DNA of 64,000 nucleotides from Gordoniibacillus chartarius (GCF_042432825.1 NZ_JBHLWN010000068.1:45475-109474); one strand, 5' to 3'; shown: positions 16,395 to 25,297, counted from the stretch's first letter. The notes: a model not told the origin generated them from the letters alone. Translations and numbers: made by a program.

Positions 16395-17507
16395 TTATTC
16401 CGAACGCCGCTGTTTGCGCTGCTTCAGCAGCCATAACGCATACTCCAGCGGACGGGATATCGCCCTTGCGTATACGTCCTTCTCTCCGATCTTGCGGAAC
16501 ACTTCCCTCGAAGGCTTGGGATTCACCTCAAGCAGCCAGACATGGCCTTTCGGATCGACGGCCAAATCGATGCCCAGCTCGCACAATGAGCCGTACTTTT
16601 GCTCCAAGTGATCGGCAATGATGTACGCCAGCCGATGCATAGACCGCTCGATCGCCGCGACCTGCGCGCGGGGGAAGCGCCGGGCGAGCAGCTGCTCGGT
16701 CTGTGCCGCCGTGCCGCCGCCATGCAGATTGGATGTGATCGAGCGCGGTGCGCCGATGCGGCCTGCGCAGCCGGTGACGTCCCATTGTCCGCGGCCGTTC
16801 TTTTGGATCAGCAGCCGGAAATCGTGAACGCGTCCGTCCGGCAGGACCAGGTTAATGCCCTGCTGCACCAAGTATTGCTCGGTCAGCCCCAGCGCGCCGA
16901 GCTTGGCGGCAAGCTGAGCGTCACTAATTCGCTGCGGCTGAAGAATGACCCGGTTGGCATTGCGGCCTTGCACCAAGTAATTTCCGGAGGACGTCTGTTC
17001 GATCCGGAGAATGCCCCGCCCGCCCGTGCCGTTGCGAGGCTTCAAATAAACAAGCTTATGTTTCTTGATGAATTTGACCGTATCCGGGATGCCGGTAAAT
17101 TTTACGGTAACCGGCAGATGCGGAGCGATGCGGTCATTCTCGGACATGTATTGGTAGATGACCCATTTGTTGGCGAGCGGCCGGCCCAAGTATATTAATT
17201 TCGGGAACTGGTTGCGGAACGCTTTGACTTGATGATACTTAACCGGCCCCTGGTAGCGGCACCGATCGTAGATCAGATCCGGGATATTTGTCCAGCGGCG
17301 TATCCACTTTCCGGACGTACGGTCAAACACGAGAGCGCGAATTGCAGTCTGATCGGGCTTGACGTCTTCGGCCGTAAAGACGAGAACGTCGAGCCCTAGT
17401 GTGCGGCCGCGTTGCGACAGCTTCTGGAAGAATGCAAGCTCCTCCAGCTTTTTCTTGTTCATATAAACCGCCAATACGCCAAGACGGGGAAGGCTCAACC
17501 CAGTCAC
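16395..17507 (-). CDS. YheC/YheD family ATP-grasp protein (array member 1, most distal)
   Basis: This 370-residue protein is the short form of the YheC/YheD endospore-coat-associated family. Its ATP-grasp core shows YLKPRNGTGGRGILRI (glycine loop), FRLLIQKNGRGQW, and the C-terminal ELGIDLAVDPKGHVWLLEVNPKPSR with the Glu and Asn that bind Mg-ATP. ATP-grasp enzymes join an acid to an amine through an acyl phosphate. The substrate is unknown here. The start overlaps the stop of the preceding array member by 4 bp (ATGA). No signal peptide or transmembrane segment is visible. Confidence 0.87.
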   Translation of the reverse strand: MTGLSLPRLGVLAVYMNKKKLEELAFFQKLSQRGRTLGLDVLVFTAEDVKPDQTAIRALVFDRTSGKWIRRWTNIPDLIYDRCRYQGPVKYHQVKAFRNQFPKLIYLGRPLANKWVIYQYMSENDRIAPHLPVTVKFTGIPDTVKFIKKHKLVYLKPRNGTGGRGILRIEQTSSGNYLVQGRNANRVILQPQRISDAQLAAKLGALGLTEQYLVQQGINLVLPDGRVHDFRLLIQKNGRGQWDVTGCAGRIGAPRSITSNLHGGGTAAQTEQLLARRFPRAQVAAIERSMHRLAYIIADHLEQKYGSLCELGIDLAVDPKGHVWLLEVNPKPSREVFRKIGEKDVYARAISRPLEYALWLLKQRKQRRSE

Positions 17508-18622
17508 CTTCTTTTGTTCTTTTTGGCCAGGTACATCGCATAACGAATCGTGCGTTCAAGAGACTTGCGGCGAATTTCCGGTTCGTCGAACTTCATCGGT
17601 TTCGCGTTCGCTTCGAAGAACCATACCCGGCCATCCGTATCGACGCCGAGATCCATCGACATCTCCCCGTAGGTATGCCCCGACGATGCCTCGATTCGGG
17701 CGGCAATCTTCAGCGCTGCCTTCTTCACACGCTCGAGAATGCTTTCGGCCTCCGCCGGTCCGAATGCGGAGCTGAGCACTCGGCGCGGCTCGTTGATGGA
17801 GCCACCGCGCGGTACATGCGTTGTGATGCTCGCCTTGCCGGCGACCCGGGCGCCGACGCCGGTGACGCTCCATTTGCCCGTGCCTGTTTTCTGCACCAGC
17901 GCGCGCAAGTCGTACGGACGTTTGTTGTAGCGGGCGAGTCGGATGCCTTGCTGAACAATATATTCTTTGGACCCGATTTCCGAGCGAAGCTCAGGCCACA
18001 GTTCTTCGATACTGCTGAAGACGGCTTCTTGGGAGCCGGTCGTATCTTGCAGCTTCAGCACATACTTGGGCTGACCGCTGCGGAGCGGGCGCTCCAGCCG
18101 CATGATGCCTCTGCCGGCCTTGCCCTTCACCGGCTTCAAATACACCGTCCCGTGATCGTTCAAGAGCTGCTCCAATTGCCGGGAGCCAGTGAGCTGATGA
18201 GTAACCGGGATGAAGCGGCGCGTTTCGGCGGAGCGGTTCAGCCACTCGGAAAGAGACCATTTGTTAAAAAAGGACGGGTTGAACAGCTGAACTTTACGGC
18301 TTTTGAGACACATTTGGATCGTCTGCTGCACTTCCGGGAGCATCTCAAGCTTGCGGTACGGCACCCGGTTATAGATGACGTGCGGCATCGTTACCGGGCT
18401 GCGCCGCCATTTGCGGGCTTTGAAGTCGTAGCAGTAAGCGAGAAACAGGTCGCCGGTCAGCTTCAGGTCGGCTGTCGTCACGACGTAAACCTGGGCGCCG
18501 AGCTCCTCGCCGATGCGGATAATATCGATAAAATTTTGCTTATTGCCGCGGAATACCCGCTTTTGATCGGCTACCGTGAGAATGGCGATAACCGTTCGGC
18601 TGCCGTTAGGTTGAGAGGGCAT
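17504..18622 (-). CDS. YheC/YheD family ATP-grasp protein (array member 2)
   Basis: This 372-residue short-form paralogue has YLKPVKGKAGRGIMRLERP, LRALVQKTGTGKWSVTG and MSDLGVDTDGRVWFFEANAKP-like blocks of the family (the exact text is MSMDLGVDTDGR, then VWFFEANAKP). The metal-binding Glu and Asn are kept. It shares one base with the stop of member 3 (TAATG) and overlaps member 1 by 4 bp, so the genes are translated together. It resembles members 1 and 4 in lacking the roughly 100-residue N-terminal extension of members 3 and 5. Confidence 0.87.
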   Translation of the reverse strand: MPSQPNGSRTVIAILTVADQKRVFRGNKQNFIDIIRIGEELGAQVYVVTTADLKLTGDLFLAYCYDFKARKWRRSPVTMPHVIYNRVPYRKLEMLPEVQQTIQMCLKSRKVQLFNPSFFNKWSLSEWLNRSAETRRFIPVTHQLTGSRQLEQLLNDHGTVYLKPVKGKAGRGIMRLERPLRSGQPKYVLKLQDTTGSQEAVFSSIEELWPELRSEIGSKEYIVQQGIRLARYNKRPYDLRALVQKTGTGKWSVTGVGARVAGKASITTHVPRGGSINEPRRVLSSAFGPAEAESILERVKKAALKIAARIEASSGHTYGEMSMDLGVDTDGRVWFFEANAKPMKFDEPEIRRKSLERTIRYAMYLAKKNKRR

Positions 18623-19992
18623 TACGAATCCCTCCTCGCCTTAAATTGGCTGGCGTGCAGGCAGTAGTCGAATATGTTGGCAAGCGACTGGTAATCGGCC
18701 GACTTCAGGGATGGATGCTTGAAAATCGAGCGTCCCGGCTTGGCGTTAGCCTCGAACATCCATATCCGCTCGCTGCTGTCTATGCCGATGTCGAAGCCGA
18801 GCTCGCCCAGCCGGTGATGGTGATGGCGTTCGATCGCCTCGGCGAGGCGGATGGCCGTATCCTTGGCCTTCTGCAGAATTTGCTCGCCCCGCGCCCCGTA
18901 CACTTGGCGCATCACCTGCTCCGGCGTCATCAGCATGCCGCCGCTGCGGACGTGCGTCGTCACGGAGCCTTTGCCGGCCTTCTTCGCGCCGATCGCGGCC
19001 ACGACCCAGCGGTTATTTCCGTTCTTGGTCATATGGAAACGGAAGTCGATCGGGCAGCTGTCGATTTCGATAAGCCGGATGCCCTGCTGAGCGACGTAAT
19101 GGTTAAGCCGTCCTTTGCCCGTGCCGAGCATGCGCATAAGGCTTTCAAACTTGTCGAAGCGGATCAGCACGTTCTTGCCGTTCTGGCGGTAGCGGGCGAA
19201 ATAGCCGCGCTTCGGCGTATAGGTCAGCCGGTAAATGCCGATACCGAGCGAGCCTCCCGTCGGCTTCAAGTAAATAAAGCGATGCTTCTCGAGCATGTTT
19301 CTGATCTGTTCCGCCGACGGATTCAGATGCGATTCCGGTACGTGTTGAAACGCTTCGTCATTGCGGAGCAGGTCGTACACATCCCACTTATCGAAGAAGC
19401 TCCAGTTAAACAGCGGGATGCCCCGCTTCACAAAGCGCTGCTTGAAGCTGTTGAGCGAAATGCCTTGATCGGCTTGGCGGCTCGGAAGCCGGTTGTACAC
19501 GACGTCCGGCAGCGGCACGGTCTTGCGAATCCAGCTGCCGCTTGGCTGCAGAAAGTAGCCGACGACGGTCCCGTTCTGCCATCTGACATCCCTCGGGGTG
19601 AAGACGAATGGCAGCGTCGAAGCATCTTTGCCGATTTCCATAATTTGTTTCATAAAACTGGTTAGTGTACCGAATGGCGCGGTCTTGTTGTTGAAGGCGC
19701 TGGCGAGCACCCCTACCAGCGGCCCGATGCGCATTTCGCCGCGTCCCGCGGAAATGGCGGAACATTGGCCGGTGCGCGGCAGCTTCAAAGCGGTCACAAG
19801 CGACAGCGGGAGGTACAAATGATTTCCGGCTTTCTTCACGAGCCGGAGCGGAGCCGTGACCGACGCGGAGCCGAGATGAACACGGACGTTCTTTGCTCCG
19901 TTCAAGCGCAGCGCACGCGCCAGTTCACCGGACACATAGACGGCGCGTTCCGCGCGCTGCGTTGCATGAATCGTGCAGGTTGTCAAACTCAT
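18622..19992 (-). CDS. YheC/YheD family ATP-grasp protein (array member 3, long form)
   Basis: The 456-residue protein has an extra N-terminal domain (about residues 1-95) containing YVSGELARALRL and YLPLSLVTALKLP, ahead of the RIGPLVGVL junction and the ATP-grasp core. The core has YLKPTGGSLGIGIYRLTYT, FRFHMTKNGNNRW and ELGFDIGIDSSERIWMFEANAKPGR. Member 5 has the same extension. The ATG at 19992 follows an AGGAGG site; an upstream ATG at 20043 lies inside member 4. The long form may be the catalytic or targeting partner of the short forms, but this is speculation. Confidence 0.87.
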   Translation of the reverse strand: MSLTTCTIHATQRAERAVYVSGELARALRLNGAKNVRVHLGSASVTAPLRLVKKAGNHLYLPLSLVTALKLPRTGQCSAISAGRGEMRIGPLVGVLASAFNNKTAPFGTLTSFMKQIMEIGKDASTLPFVFTPRDVRWQNGTVVGYFLQPSGSWIRKTVPLPDVVYNRLPSRQADQGISLNSFKQRFVKRGIPLFNWSFFDKWDVYDLLRNDEAFQHVPESHLNPSAEQIRNMLEKHRFIYLKPTGGSLGIGIYRLTYTPKRGYFARYRQNGKNVLIRFDKFESLMRMLGTGKGRLNHYVAQQGIRLIEIDSCPIDFRFHMTKNGNNRWVVAAIGAKKAGKGSVTTHVRSGGMLMTPEQVMRQVYGARGEQILQKAKDTAIRLAEAIERHHHHRLGELGFDIGIDSSERIWMFEANAKPGRSIFKHPSLKSADYQSLANIFDYCLHASQFKARRDS

Positions 19993-20006
19993 GGGGTTTG
20001 TTCCTC

Positions 20007-21212
20007 CTATAAGGTTTGCGATGCAAGAATGGCATTGCTGCACTGCGCTCCCCGTCTCAGCAGTGAGCGGGCATACCGCAGCGGGTTCTCGACGGAGGCC
20101 CGGCGCGTATGCGGCGAGCCGATCCGGGCGAAGCAGGAACGGCCCGGCTTCGAGTTTACCTCGAGGAGCCAGATGCGGCCGCTGCGGTCAATCCCGAAGT
20201 CGATTCCAAGCTCGACAAGCCGTCCGCATTGCGACTCAAGAACGATAGGCACGATTTCGGACAGCTGTTGCAGGCGGCCTTCGATTCGCTTTGCCGTCTC
20301 CTTGCCGAACTCGCTGGCAAGGAACGGCTCCGCCGGTTCCGCCTCTCCGCCGCCGTGGAGGTTGGCCGTGACGCTGCCGGGAACGCCGCGCCGAACGGCC
20401 ATGCCGGTGCGCTGCCATTGCCCGCTATCGTCCTTCTGGACGAGACAGCGGATGTCGAACGGCGAGCCGGCCCGATCGTACAAAGTCAAGTAAGGTTGAA
20501 TCAAATAAGGCCTTGCCTGCACCCGGCGATGGATCCAATCAATGAATGCGGCCCGTTCGCTGAACGAGTAAGCGAACCGCTCGTTGCTTGCCGTACGGCC
20601 GCAAACGGTAATGCGATCCGAACCGTCGCCGAGGCCGATATGAAACGCACCGCGGCCCTGGCTGCCGCCGTCGGGCTTCAGAAACAGCTCGCCGTACCGA
20701 TCGAGCAGGGCCAGCAGTCTCCGCGGGCTTCGAAACAGCTCTGTCGGTGTCAGGTATCGTGAAAGTTCTGCGTCTTTAGCGAGCATCCGCTGGACGGCTC
20801 TCTTACCCGGCAGACCGGCGCCAAGCAGCCGCTTGACACGGCCCGGCGCCGCCGACAGCTCGCGCAGCGCTTCGCGGTAGACGGACTGCTCGGCGGCGTT
20901 CGCTGCGAAATGACGATCGTAGATGTAATCGGGAAGCGGTACGTCCGCGAGCCGCCAGCCGCCCAAGGCGCTCATTACATAGGCAGGCACCATCGTGCCG
21001 TCGATATTCGTGCTCGGCAATTCTCCGCGTAAAGCGGTCAAGAGCCGCTGCGGCGTGACGATGACGACGCGAATGCCGAGCCGGATCCCGGCCTGAACCA
21101 GCTCGCGATGAAACGTCTCCCCGGCGAATCCCGGTTCGCCGGGGCGGCCCGCGACGAGAACGCCGACGGTTCCGAAGGCGTTCGAGCCGGTGCTGCGCAT
21201 CCATCCGCTCAT
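20007..21212 (-). CDS. YheC/YheD family ATP-grasp protein (array member 4)
   Basis: The 401-residue protein lacks the long N-terminal extension but has a longer linker than members 1 and 2. Core motifs are FLKPDGGSQGRGAFHIGL, IRCLVQKDDSGQWQRTG and ELGIDFGIDRSGRIWLLEVNSKPGR. It is the most GC-rich and most divergent copy of the array by eye. It starts 12 bp after member 5 stops and ends 14 bp before member 3 starts. Confidence 0.85.
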   Translation of the reverse strand: MSGWMRSTGSNAFGTVGVLVAGRPGEPGFAGETFHRELVQAGIRLGIRVVIVTPQRLLTALRGELPSTNIDGTMVPAYVMSALGGWRLADVPLPDYIYDRHFAANAAEQSVYREALRELSAAPGRVKRLLGAGLPGKRAVQRMLAKDAELSRYLTPTELFRSPRRLLALLDRYGELFLKPDGGSQGRGAFHIGLGDGSDRITVCGRTASNERFAYSFSERAAFIDWIHRRVQARPYLIQPYLTLYDRAGSPFDIRCLVQKDDSGQWQRTGMAVRRGVPGSVTANLHGGGEAEPAEPFLASEFGKETAKRIEGRLQQLSEIVPIVLESQCGRLVELGIDFGIDRSGRIWLLEVNSKPGRSCFARIGSPHTRRASVENPLRYARSLLRRGAQCSNAILASQTL

Positions 21213-21224
21213 ATCGGCCGCTCC

Positions 21225-22622
21225 TTACAGATGCGCCGCATGCCGGCAATATTTCACGATGCGTTTCACGGAAGGGCGGATTTTACTTTCTTTACGCTCC
21301 TCCTCGCTTGCTGCCAGCGGCGTGTTATCGTCCTTAGACGGCTTGGAATTAACCTCCAGCAACCACACCTTGCCCTTCGTGTCTACAGCCAGGTCGATGC
21401 CGAGCTCTGCGAAGTGGGCATCGATCTTCGACTCGATGCCCTGAGCGATAGCCAGGGCGCTGCGCCGCAGCTTCGCCAGTACCGAGGCGCGCATTCCGGC
21501 GCCCAAGTTCGATTTGGCCAGGGCGGCAGGGACCGTGCTGAGCGTTCCTCCTCGAGCCAGATTGGAAACAAAGTGGGATTCCCCGGCGATCCGGCCTACA
21601 ATGGACGTGATCGACCATGCGCCGGTTTCGTCGCGCTGAACTAGTGCGCGGAAGTCGACGGGGCGGCCCCCGACGGAGATAAGCTGCAAGCCCTGCTGGA
21701 TTTGATAACGCTGAGCCTTCAGCTTGCCGGACAGCACTTTGAACGCATCGGGAAGCGACCGGAACGATTGCTTGCGTGTCGCCGTCACTCCGGCATAATG
21801 AACCGAATAGCCACCGCCCGCATCTTTGCGCAGCAAAATAATCCCCTTGCCCAAGGAACCGGTAATCGGCTTTAAGAATAAAACCGAATGCCGGGAGGAC
21901 ATCGACTTCAGCATTTGGTAATTTTTGAGCAGATGCGATTCCGGGAGCAAGCCTCGCAGCGACTCCTCTTGGCCCAGCGCATCGAACACTTCGGTTTTGT
22001 TTAAATATTTTTCATTAAATACGGTCGCACCGTGCCGAGATTTGACGTCCTTCATGAATTGCTGGACGTTCGGCATATTCTCGTATTTTCGCGAAGTCAG
22101 GCGGTTGTACACGACATCCGGCACAGGGAACGTGCGCCGGACCCAGCCTCCGTTCCATGTCCAGCCGGCCACGCTGTTCGCGTTCCCGTGAATATCTTCC
22201 GGTATCATGAAGAAAACATGAGCCCCATAGGTCGCGCAGGCGTCGGTAAGCTCCCGGCTGAACGCGGTGATGGAGCCGAACAGCCGGTCGGGCCGCTTAC
22301 GGTACACACGCGGAACCATGACACCGATCAACGGTCCGATGTGCAGCGTGCGGGTTCCGGGTCGGTAAACCAAACATAATTGAAGGCCGTTGTGAATCCC
22401 CAGCTTTGCTGCCAAAGAAGGCGCAAGCCTTAGCGACGAGGAGCGGGATACCGCCGCCACTTGAACCTCCGCTCTGGCTGAGCCGAAGCGCAAGTGTAGC
22501 GGCTGGTTCGTCGGGATGCGATATTTCTTCACGACGGCTCCGCCGAGAAATACGGTGCGTTCGTCCTGGGGAAGTTTCAATTGATGGACCTGAACCTGGA
22601 CTTTTGTTCTGGCCATGAGCAT
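21225..22622 (-). CDS. YheC/YheD family ATP-grasp protein (array member 5, first of operon, long form)
   Basis: The 465-residue long-form protein carries the N-terminal domain (about 1-95, ending before HIGPLIGVM) and the ATP-grasp core with FLKPITGSLGKGIILLRKD, FRALVQRDETGAW and ELGIDLAVDTKGKVWLLEVNSKPSK. The ATG at 22622 follows AAGGAG. It is the promoter-proximal gene of the five-gene unit. Family members are found in spores of Bacillus, so expression late in sporulation is likely. Confidence 0.87.
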   Translation of the reverse strand: MLMARTKVQVQVHQLKLPQDERTVFLGGAVVKKYRIPTNQPLHLRFGSARAEVQVAAVSRSSSLRLAPSLAAKLGIHNGLQLCLVYRPGTRTLHIGPLIGVMVPRVYRKRPDRLFGSITAFSRELTDACATYGAHVFFMIPEDIHGNANSVAGWTWNGGWVRRTFPVPDVVYNRLTSRKYENMPNVQQFMKDVKSRHGATVFNEKYLNKTEVFDALGQEESLRGLLPESHLLKNYQMLKSMSSRHSVLFLKPITGSLGKGIILLRKDAGGGYSVHYAGVTATRKQSFRSLPDAFKVLSGKLKAQRYQIQQGLQLISVGGRPVDFRALVQRDETGAWSITSIVGRIAGESHFVSNLARGGTLSTVPAALAKSNLGAGMRASVLAKLRRSALAIAQGIESKIDAHFAELGIDLAVDTKGKVWLLEVNSKPSKDDNTPLAASEEERKESKIRPSVKRIVKYCRHAAHL

Positions 22623-22678
22623 GTCAGCTCCTTTCCGGCACAGGTGTCACATTGCTTTGAAGCATGCGTAAACTACTC

Positions 22679-22708
22679 CATCATATGAGGACATATATAC
22701 CTTGGTGC
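22679..22708 (-). promoter_or_regulatory. Possible sporulation promoter of the YheC/YheD operon
   Basis: On the minus strand GCACC (22708-22704) is followed 16 bases later by CATATGATG (22687-22679). This loosely fits the sigma-K pattern (AC, then CATANNNTA). The match is partial and rests mainly on the family's spore association. Confidence 0.3.
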
Positions 22709-22754
22709 TTGACAGTAGCCCGAGATTCGCCGCTTGGGCGTTAACCGCCGGGCC

Positions 22755-22790
22755 AAAAAAAAGACTACCCCGCATGAATCGGGATAGTCT
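22755..22790 (-). terminator. Intrinsic terminator of the 53-residue protein gene
   Basis: On the minus strand GACTATCCCG and CGGGGTAGTC form a 10-bp stem with a 7-base loop, followed by eight T residues. It lies 22 bp beyond the stop codon of the small gene and upstream of the YheC/YheD promoter region. Confidence 0.85.
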
Positions 22791-22812
22791 GAGGAATGAA
22801 TGAAGCGGCTGG

Positions 22813-22974
22813 CTACAGCACGTCTTCTTCCTGTACGGAGGCGATAGGACCGGCCTGCTGTTCGGCCTGCTCATACGCCGTTTCCAGGGCTCCTTCACCG
22901 GGTGCCTGCGCGAGCTGCGGGTTGACAACTTTCATATTTTGCGGCTTGGTCTTCTGCTGCTCTTGGTTCGCCAT
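22813..22974 (-). CDS. Small hydrophilic protein, 53 residues, unknown
   Basis: The start is taken as the ATG at 22974, 7 bp after AAAGGAG. An in-frame ATG at 22998 would place that site inside the gene. The product is Gln-, Glu- and Ala-rich (MANQEQQKTK at the start, ASVQEEDVL at the end) with no hydrophobic segment. It has a clear terminator, which supports a real transcript. The family was not recognised. Its size, polarity and neighbourhood would suit a small spore protein, but no motif proves it. Confidence 0.65.
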   Translation of the reverse strand: MANQEQQKTKPQNMKVVNPQLAQAPGEGALETAYEQAEQQAGPIASVQEEDVL

Positions 22975-23135
22975 GGCTCTTTGCTCCTTTCCCTTCATGT
23001 GAATGTGCGTCGGCGGAACAGCTATAACCTAACCGTAAAAAAACGGATATATGCAAAAGTACGAACGCCTGTCGATCGGACGCACCTCCTCAAAAGGCGG
23101 AATCCGTTCGAACGTTGTGGAAGAGGTGAATGAAG

Positions 23136-23825
23136 ATGAATAAAAAATTGGGAATAGCCGTTTTGGCCGCATTTCTGCTCATATCCGTCTTGTACGGCTG
23201 GACCGTGCTGGCGGCTTCTCCCGTTCCGGCGGCGAGCACCGGCTCGCTGACTGGCTTGTTCAAGGCGGCAAGTCAGGAGTCCGCAACGATTACGCTGACG
23301 TCGGCCGAGCAGGGCGAACAGACCTTCGCGCTGGCCAAGTCGGTTTGGGTATACCGGAATGAACAGAAAGCGAAGCTGAGCGACCTGCAGCATGGCGACA
23401 AAGTCGAGCTGATTATGAACAGCAAAGGGCAAGCCGCCTACGTGAAGGCCGTTTCCGCCGTCTCGGCGGCTGCCCGGCCGCAGATTGCTGCGGAGTCGGA
23501 GCAGACGCCGGCGCTGATTCCGACTCCGACGCCGTCGCCTGCGCCGGAAGCTCCGCCTGCCGCTTTGCCCGGCGTGCTTTCGCAAGCGGCGCCGGATGCC
23601 GCAAGTGCGCAAGAAGCTGGCTTGGTATCAGGTAAGCAAGGGAACGAACGGTGGAGCAAAGACGATGACGATGATAAAAACGATGACGACAGCGAAAGGA
23701 AAAAGGACGACGATGAGGACAAGCACGAGGACAAGCACGAGGGCGTTGACCGTAAGGGTAACTTGAAGTCTCAGGAAGAGCGCAGCAAGCATGCTAAAAA
23801 CAAAAAAGATCGCGGCGATGACTAA
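23136..23825 (+). CDS. Secreted or membrane-anchored protein with acidic/basic C-terminal tail
   Basis: The protein (229 residues from the ATG at 23136; two codons more from 23130) has a single N-terminal hydrophobic segment (about 5-28) that may be a signal peptide or anchor. Residues 35-105 look like a small beta domain (TITLTSAEQGEQTFALA, KLSDLQHGDKVELIMNSKG) of the DUF5666-like kind. A Pro/Ala-rich linker leads to a tail of about 60 residues made almost only of Asp, Glu, Lys, Arg and His. The AGAGGTG site suits the second ATG best. An upstream CACCTCCTC (23081-23089) could pair with that site. The role is unknown. Confidence 0.7.
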   Translation: MNKKLGIAVLAAFLLISVLYGWTVLAASPVPAASTGSLTGLFKAASQESATITLTSAEQGEQTFALAKSVWVYRNEQKAKLSDLQHGDKVELIMNSKGQAAYVKAVSAVSAAARPQIAAESEQTPALIPTPTPSPAPEAPPAALPGVLSQAAPDAASAQEAGLVSGKQGNERWSKDDDDDKNDDDSERKKDDDEDKHEDKHEGVDRKGNLKSQEERSKHAKNKKDRGDD

Positions 23826-24700
23826 TTGGGCATTGCTGGGGCCGTTTCGATGTTCGTCTTTTGCTGCTGCACGGTGGTACGGCGGCGCAGCATGGACTCC
23901 TGCCGTAGAAGGAGCGGGATAGGTGTCTGACGACCCGGCAATGGGACGAAGAAGTCGCTGCCGGGCTTGTCAGTAAGCAGCTGCCTCGGTGCGCAAGGAC
24001 AGCCCGTATGGGGTCGTCATCGCACGAACTGACCATCTCGGTGCCCAAAGACCGCCCATAATGGGCCGTCTTCGAACCAGCTGGCCGCATCGGCGCACAA
24101 AGACCGCCCACATGGTCCGTCTTCGCACGACCAGACCGTCTCGGCGCCCAAAGACCGCCCCAAATGGGCTCTCTTCGCACGACCAGACCGCTTCGGCGCC
24201 CAAAAACCGCCCATACTGGGCTGTCTTCGCACCACCTAACCCCCTCGATGTCCAAAGACCGCCTGTAGTTAACCGTTTAACACTGAAGGAGTGGAATCAA
24301 CTGAAATCAGGGGCGGTGAGCCTGGGGAGACACTATGTTCACGAGTTGAAGGTTTGCATAAAGGCCGGAGGTCGCTGACAATTCGGAGCTTATTCCGAGC
24401 GGGGGGAGGACTAGATCGAGGGAATCGGATTCTGCGGGTAGCAGAAACCGGAAGCTTGAACAAAGGAAGCCGGATCCACGTGCGAGACAACTCCTTGTCC
24501 TTTCCGAAGCGGCCTGGTGTCAAAGGTAGCCGTACGGTTGATGTCATCTGCTTGAATAAACCCGAGATGAAGCGGGAAGGTCACAGATCGATCATACTTT
24601 TTTAATATCCGGATCGCAGTTTGAACACGCAACGGTCAACTCTCTCTTGTACAGTAGTATGCGTAAGGAACAGATTCCAGGAAAGAGAGGCGAACCTATT
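23826..24700. other. Intergenic region with a tandem repeat; no convincing gene
   Basis: About 870 bp separate the acidic-tail protein from the lipoprotein gene. The first half holds a 52-bp tandem repeat. Open frames on both strands across it only reflect the repeat, because 52 is not a multiple of three and each frame decays into another. The frame at 24291-24605 lacks a good ribosome binding site and any recognisable motif. Confidence 0.5.
23981..24273 (+). repeat. 52-bp tandem repeat, about 5.6 degenerate copies
   Basis: Units begin at about 23981, 24034, 24086, 24137, 24189 and 24241, with spacings of 53, 52, 51, 52 and 52. The consensus includes TCGGCGCCCAAAGACCGCCC, then an NNATGGGC half and a CTTCGCACGACCAGAC spacer. 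Each unit contains GCCCA-NNN-TGGGC, able to form a hairpin flanked by GAC/GTC. A related 1.5-unit copy lies at 1469-1540. Confidence 0.85.
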
Positions 24701-25270
24701 ATGAAAAAATGGATCGGTTACACGGCATCGGTGCTGCTGCTTGCAGGCCTGTTAGCGGGGTGCGCAAATACGGGCAAGTCGAACGAATTGGAGAGCGACC
24801 TGCCGTCTTCGGCTCCGAGCGGCTCATCGGCGCCGAAGACGGAGGATTCGATGGTCACGTCCCCTTCTTCTTCCGGCAACACGGATTCGGGGAGCAAATC
24901 CGGCACGGGCTCGAAGACGAGCGATTCGCCGGCCGCCGGCTCTTCCAGCAAGTCGGATAGCACAAGAACAGGAACAGACACGGGCAGAAGCACAGGTACA
25001 GATATAAGCACAGGTACAAGCTCAGGTACAAGCTCAGGTACAAGCTCAAGTACAAGCATAGGCACCGGCACAGGCGCGAGTACGGGGTCAGGCACTGTCA
25101 CAGGAGCGGGCTCCGAAACAAGCAGCGGTTCAAGTACCGGTTCAAGTACCGGATCAAATACCGGAGCAAGTACCGGTGCAAGTACCGGATCAAGCACATC
25201 CGGCGCCGACACCGAAGCATCAACCAAGTCGCCTACATCGACGGCACCGAGTGCGGATTCGAAAAAATAA
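24701..25270 (+). CDS. Low-complexity Ser/Thr/Gly-rich lipoprotein
   Basis: The 189-residue protein has a strong lipoprotein signal with lipobox LLAGC (Cys21) after MKKWIGYTASVLLLAGL. The rest is almost entirely Ser, Thr, Gly, Asp and Ala, in runs such as SGTSSGTSSSTS and STGSSTGSNTGAST. At DNA level these are 12-bp tandem repeats (near 25015-25055 and 25130-25195), which may expand or shrink by slippage. No catalytic domain is present. It could be a surface spacer or glycosylated stalk. The ATG at 24701 follows GAGAGG. Confidence 0.75.
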   Translation: MKKWIGYTASVLLLAGLLAGCANTGKSNELESDLPSSAPSGSSAPKTEDSMVTSPSSSGNTDSGSKSGTGSKTSDSPAAGSSSKSDSTRTGTDTGRSTGTDISTGTSSGTSSGTSSSTSIGTGTGASTGSGTVTGAGSETSSGSSTGSSTGSNTGASTGASTGSSTSGADTEASTKSPTSTAPSADSKK

Positions 25271-25297
25271 GCAAAATCCCGCCCGCTAAATCCCCTT

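Noticed and set aside
23970..24255. Overlapping frames on both strands with Trp/Arg-rich repeats
   Set aside because: They are by-products of the 52-bp tandem repeat, which shifts frame in every unit.
23981..24273. Possible CRISPR array
   Set aside because: The units are directly adjacent and degenerate throughout, with no distinct constant repeats and variable spacers, and no cas genes are nearby.
24291..24605. 104-codon frame, and the idea of a group II intron remnant
   Set aside because: There is no reverse transcriptase segment, no domain V-like hairpin identified, and no ribosome binding site.
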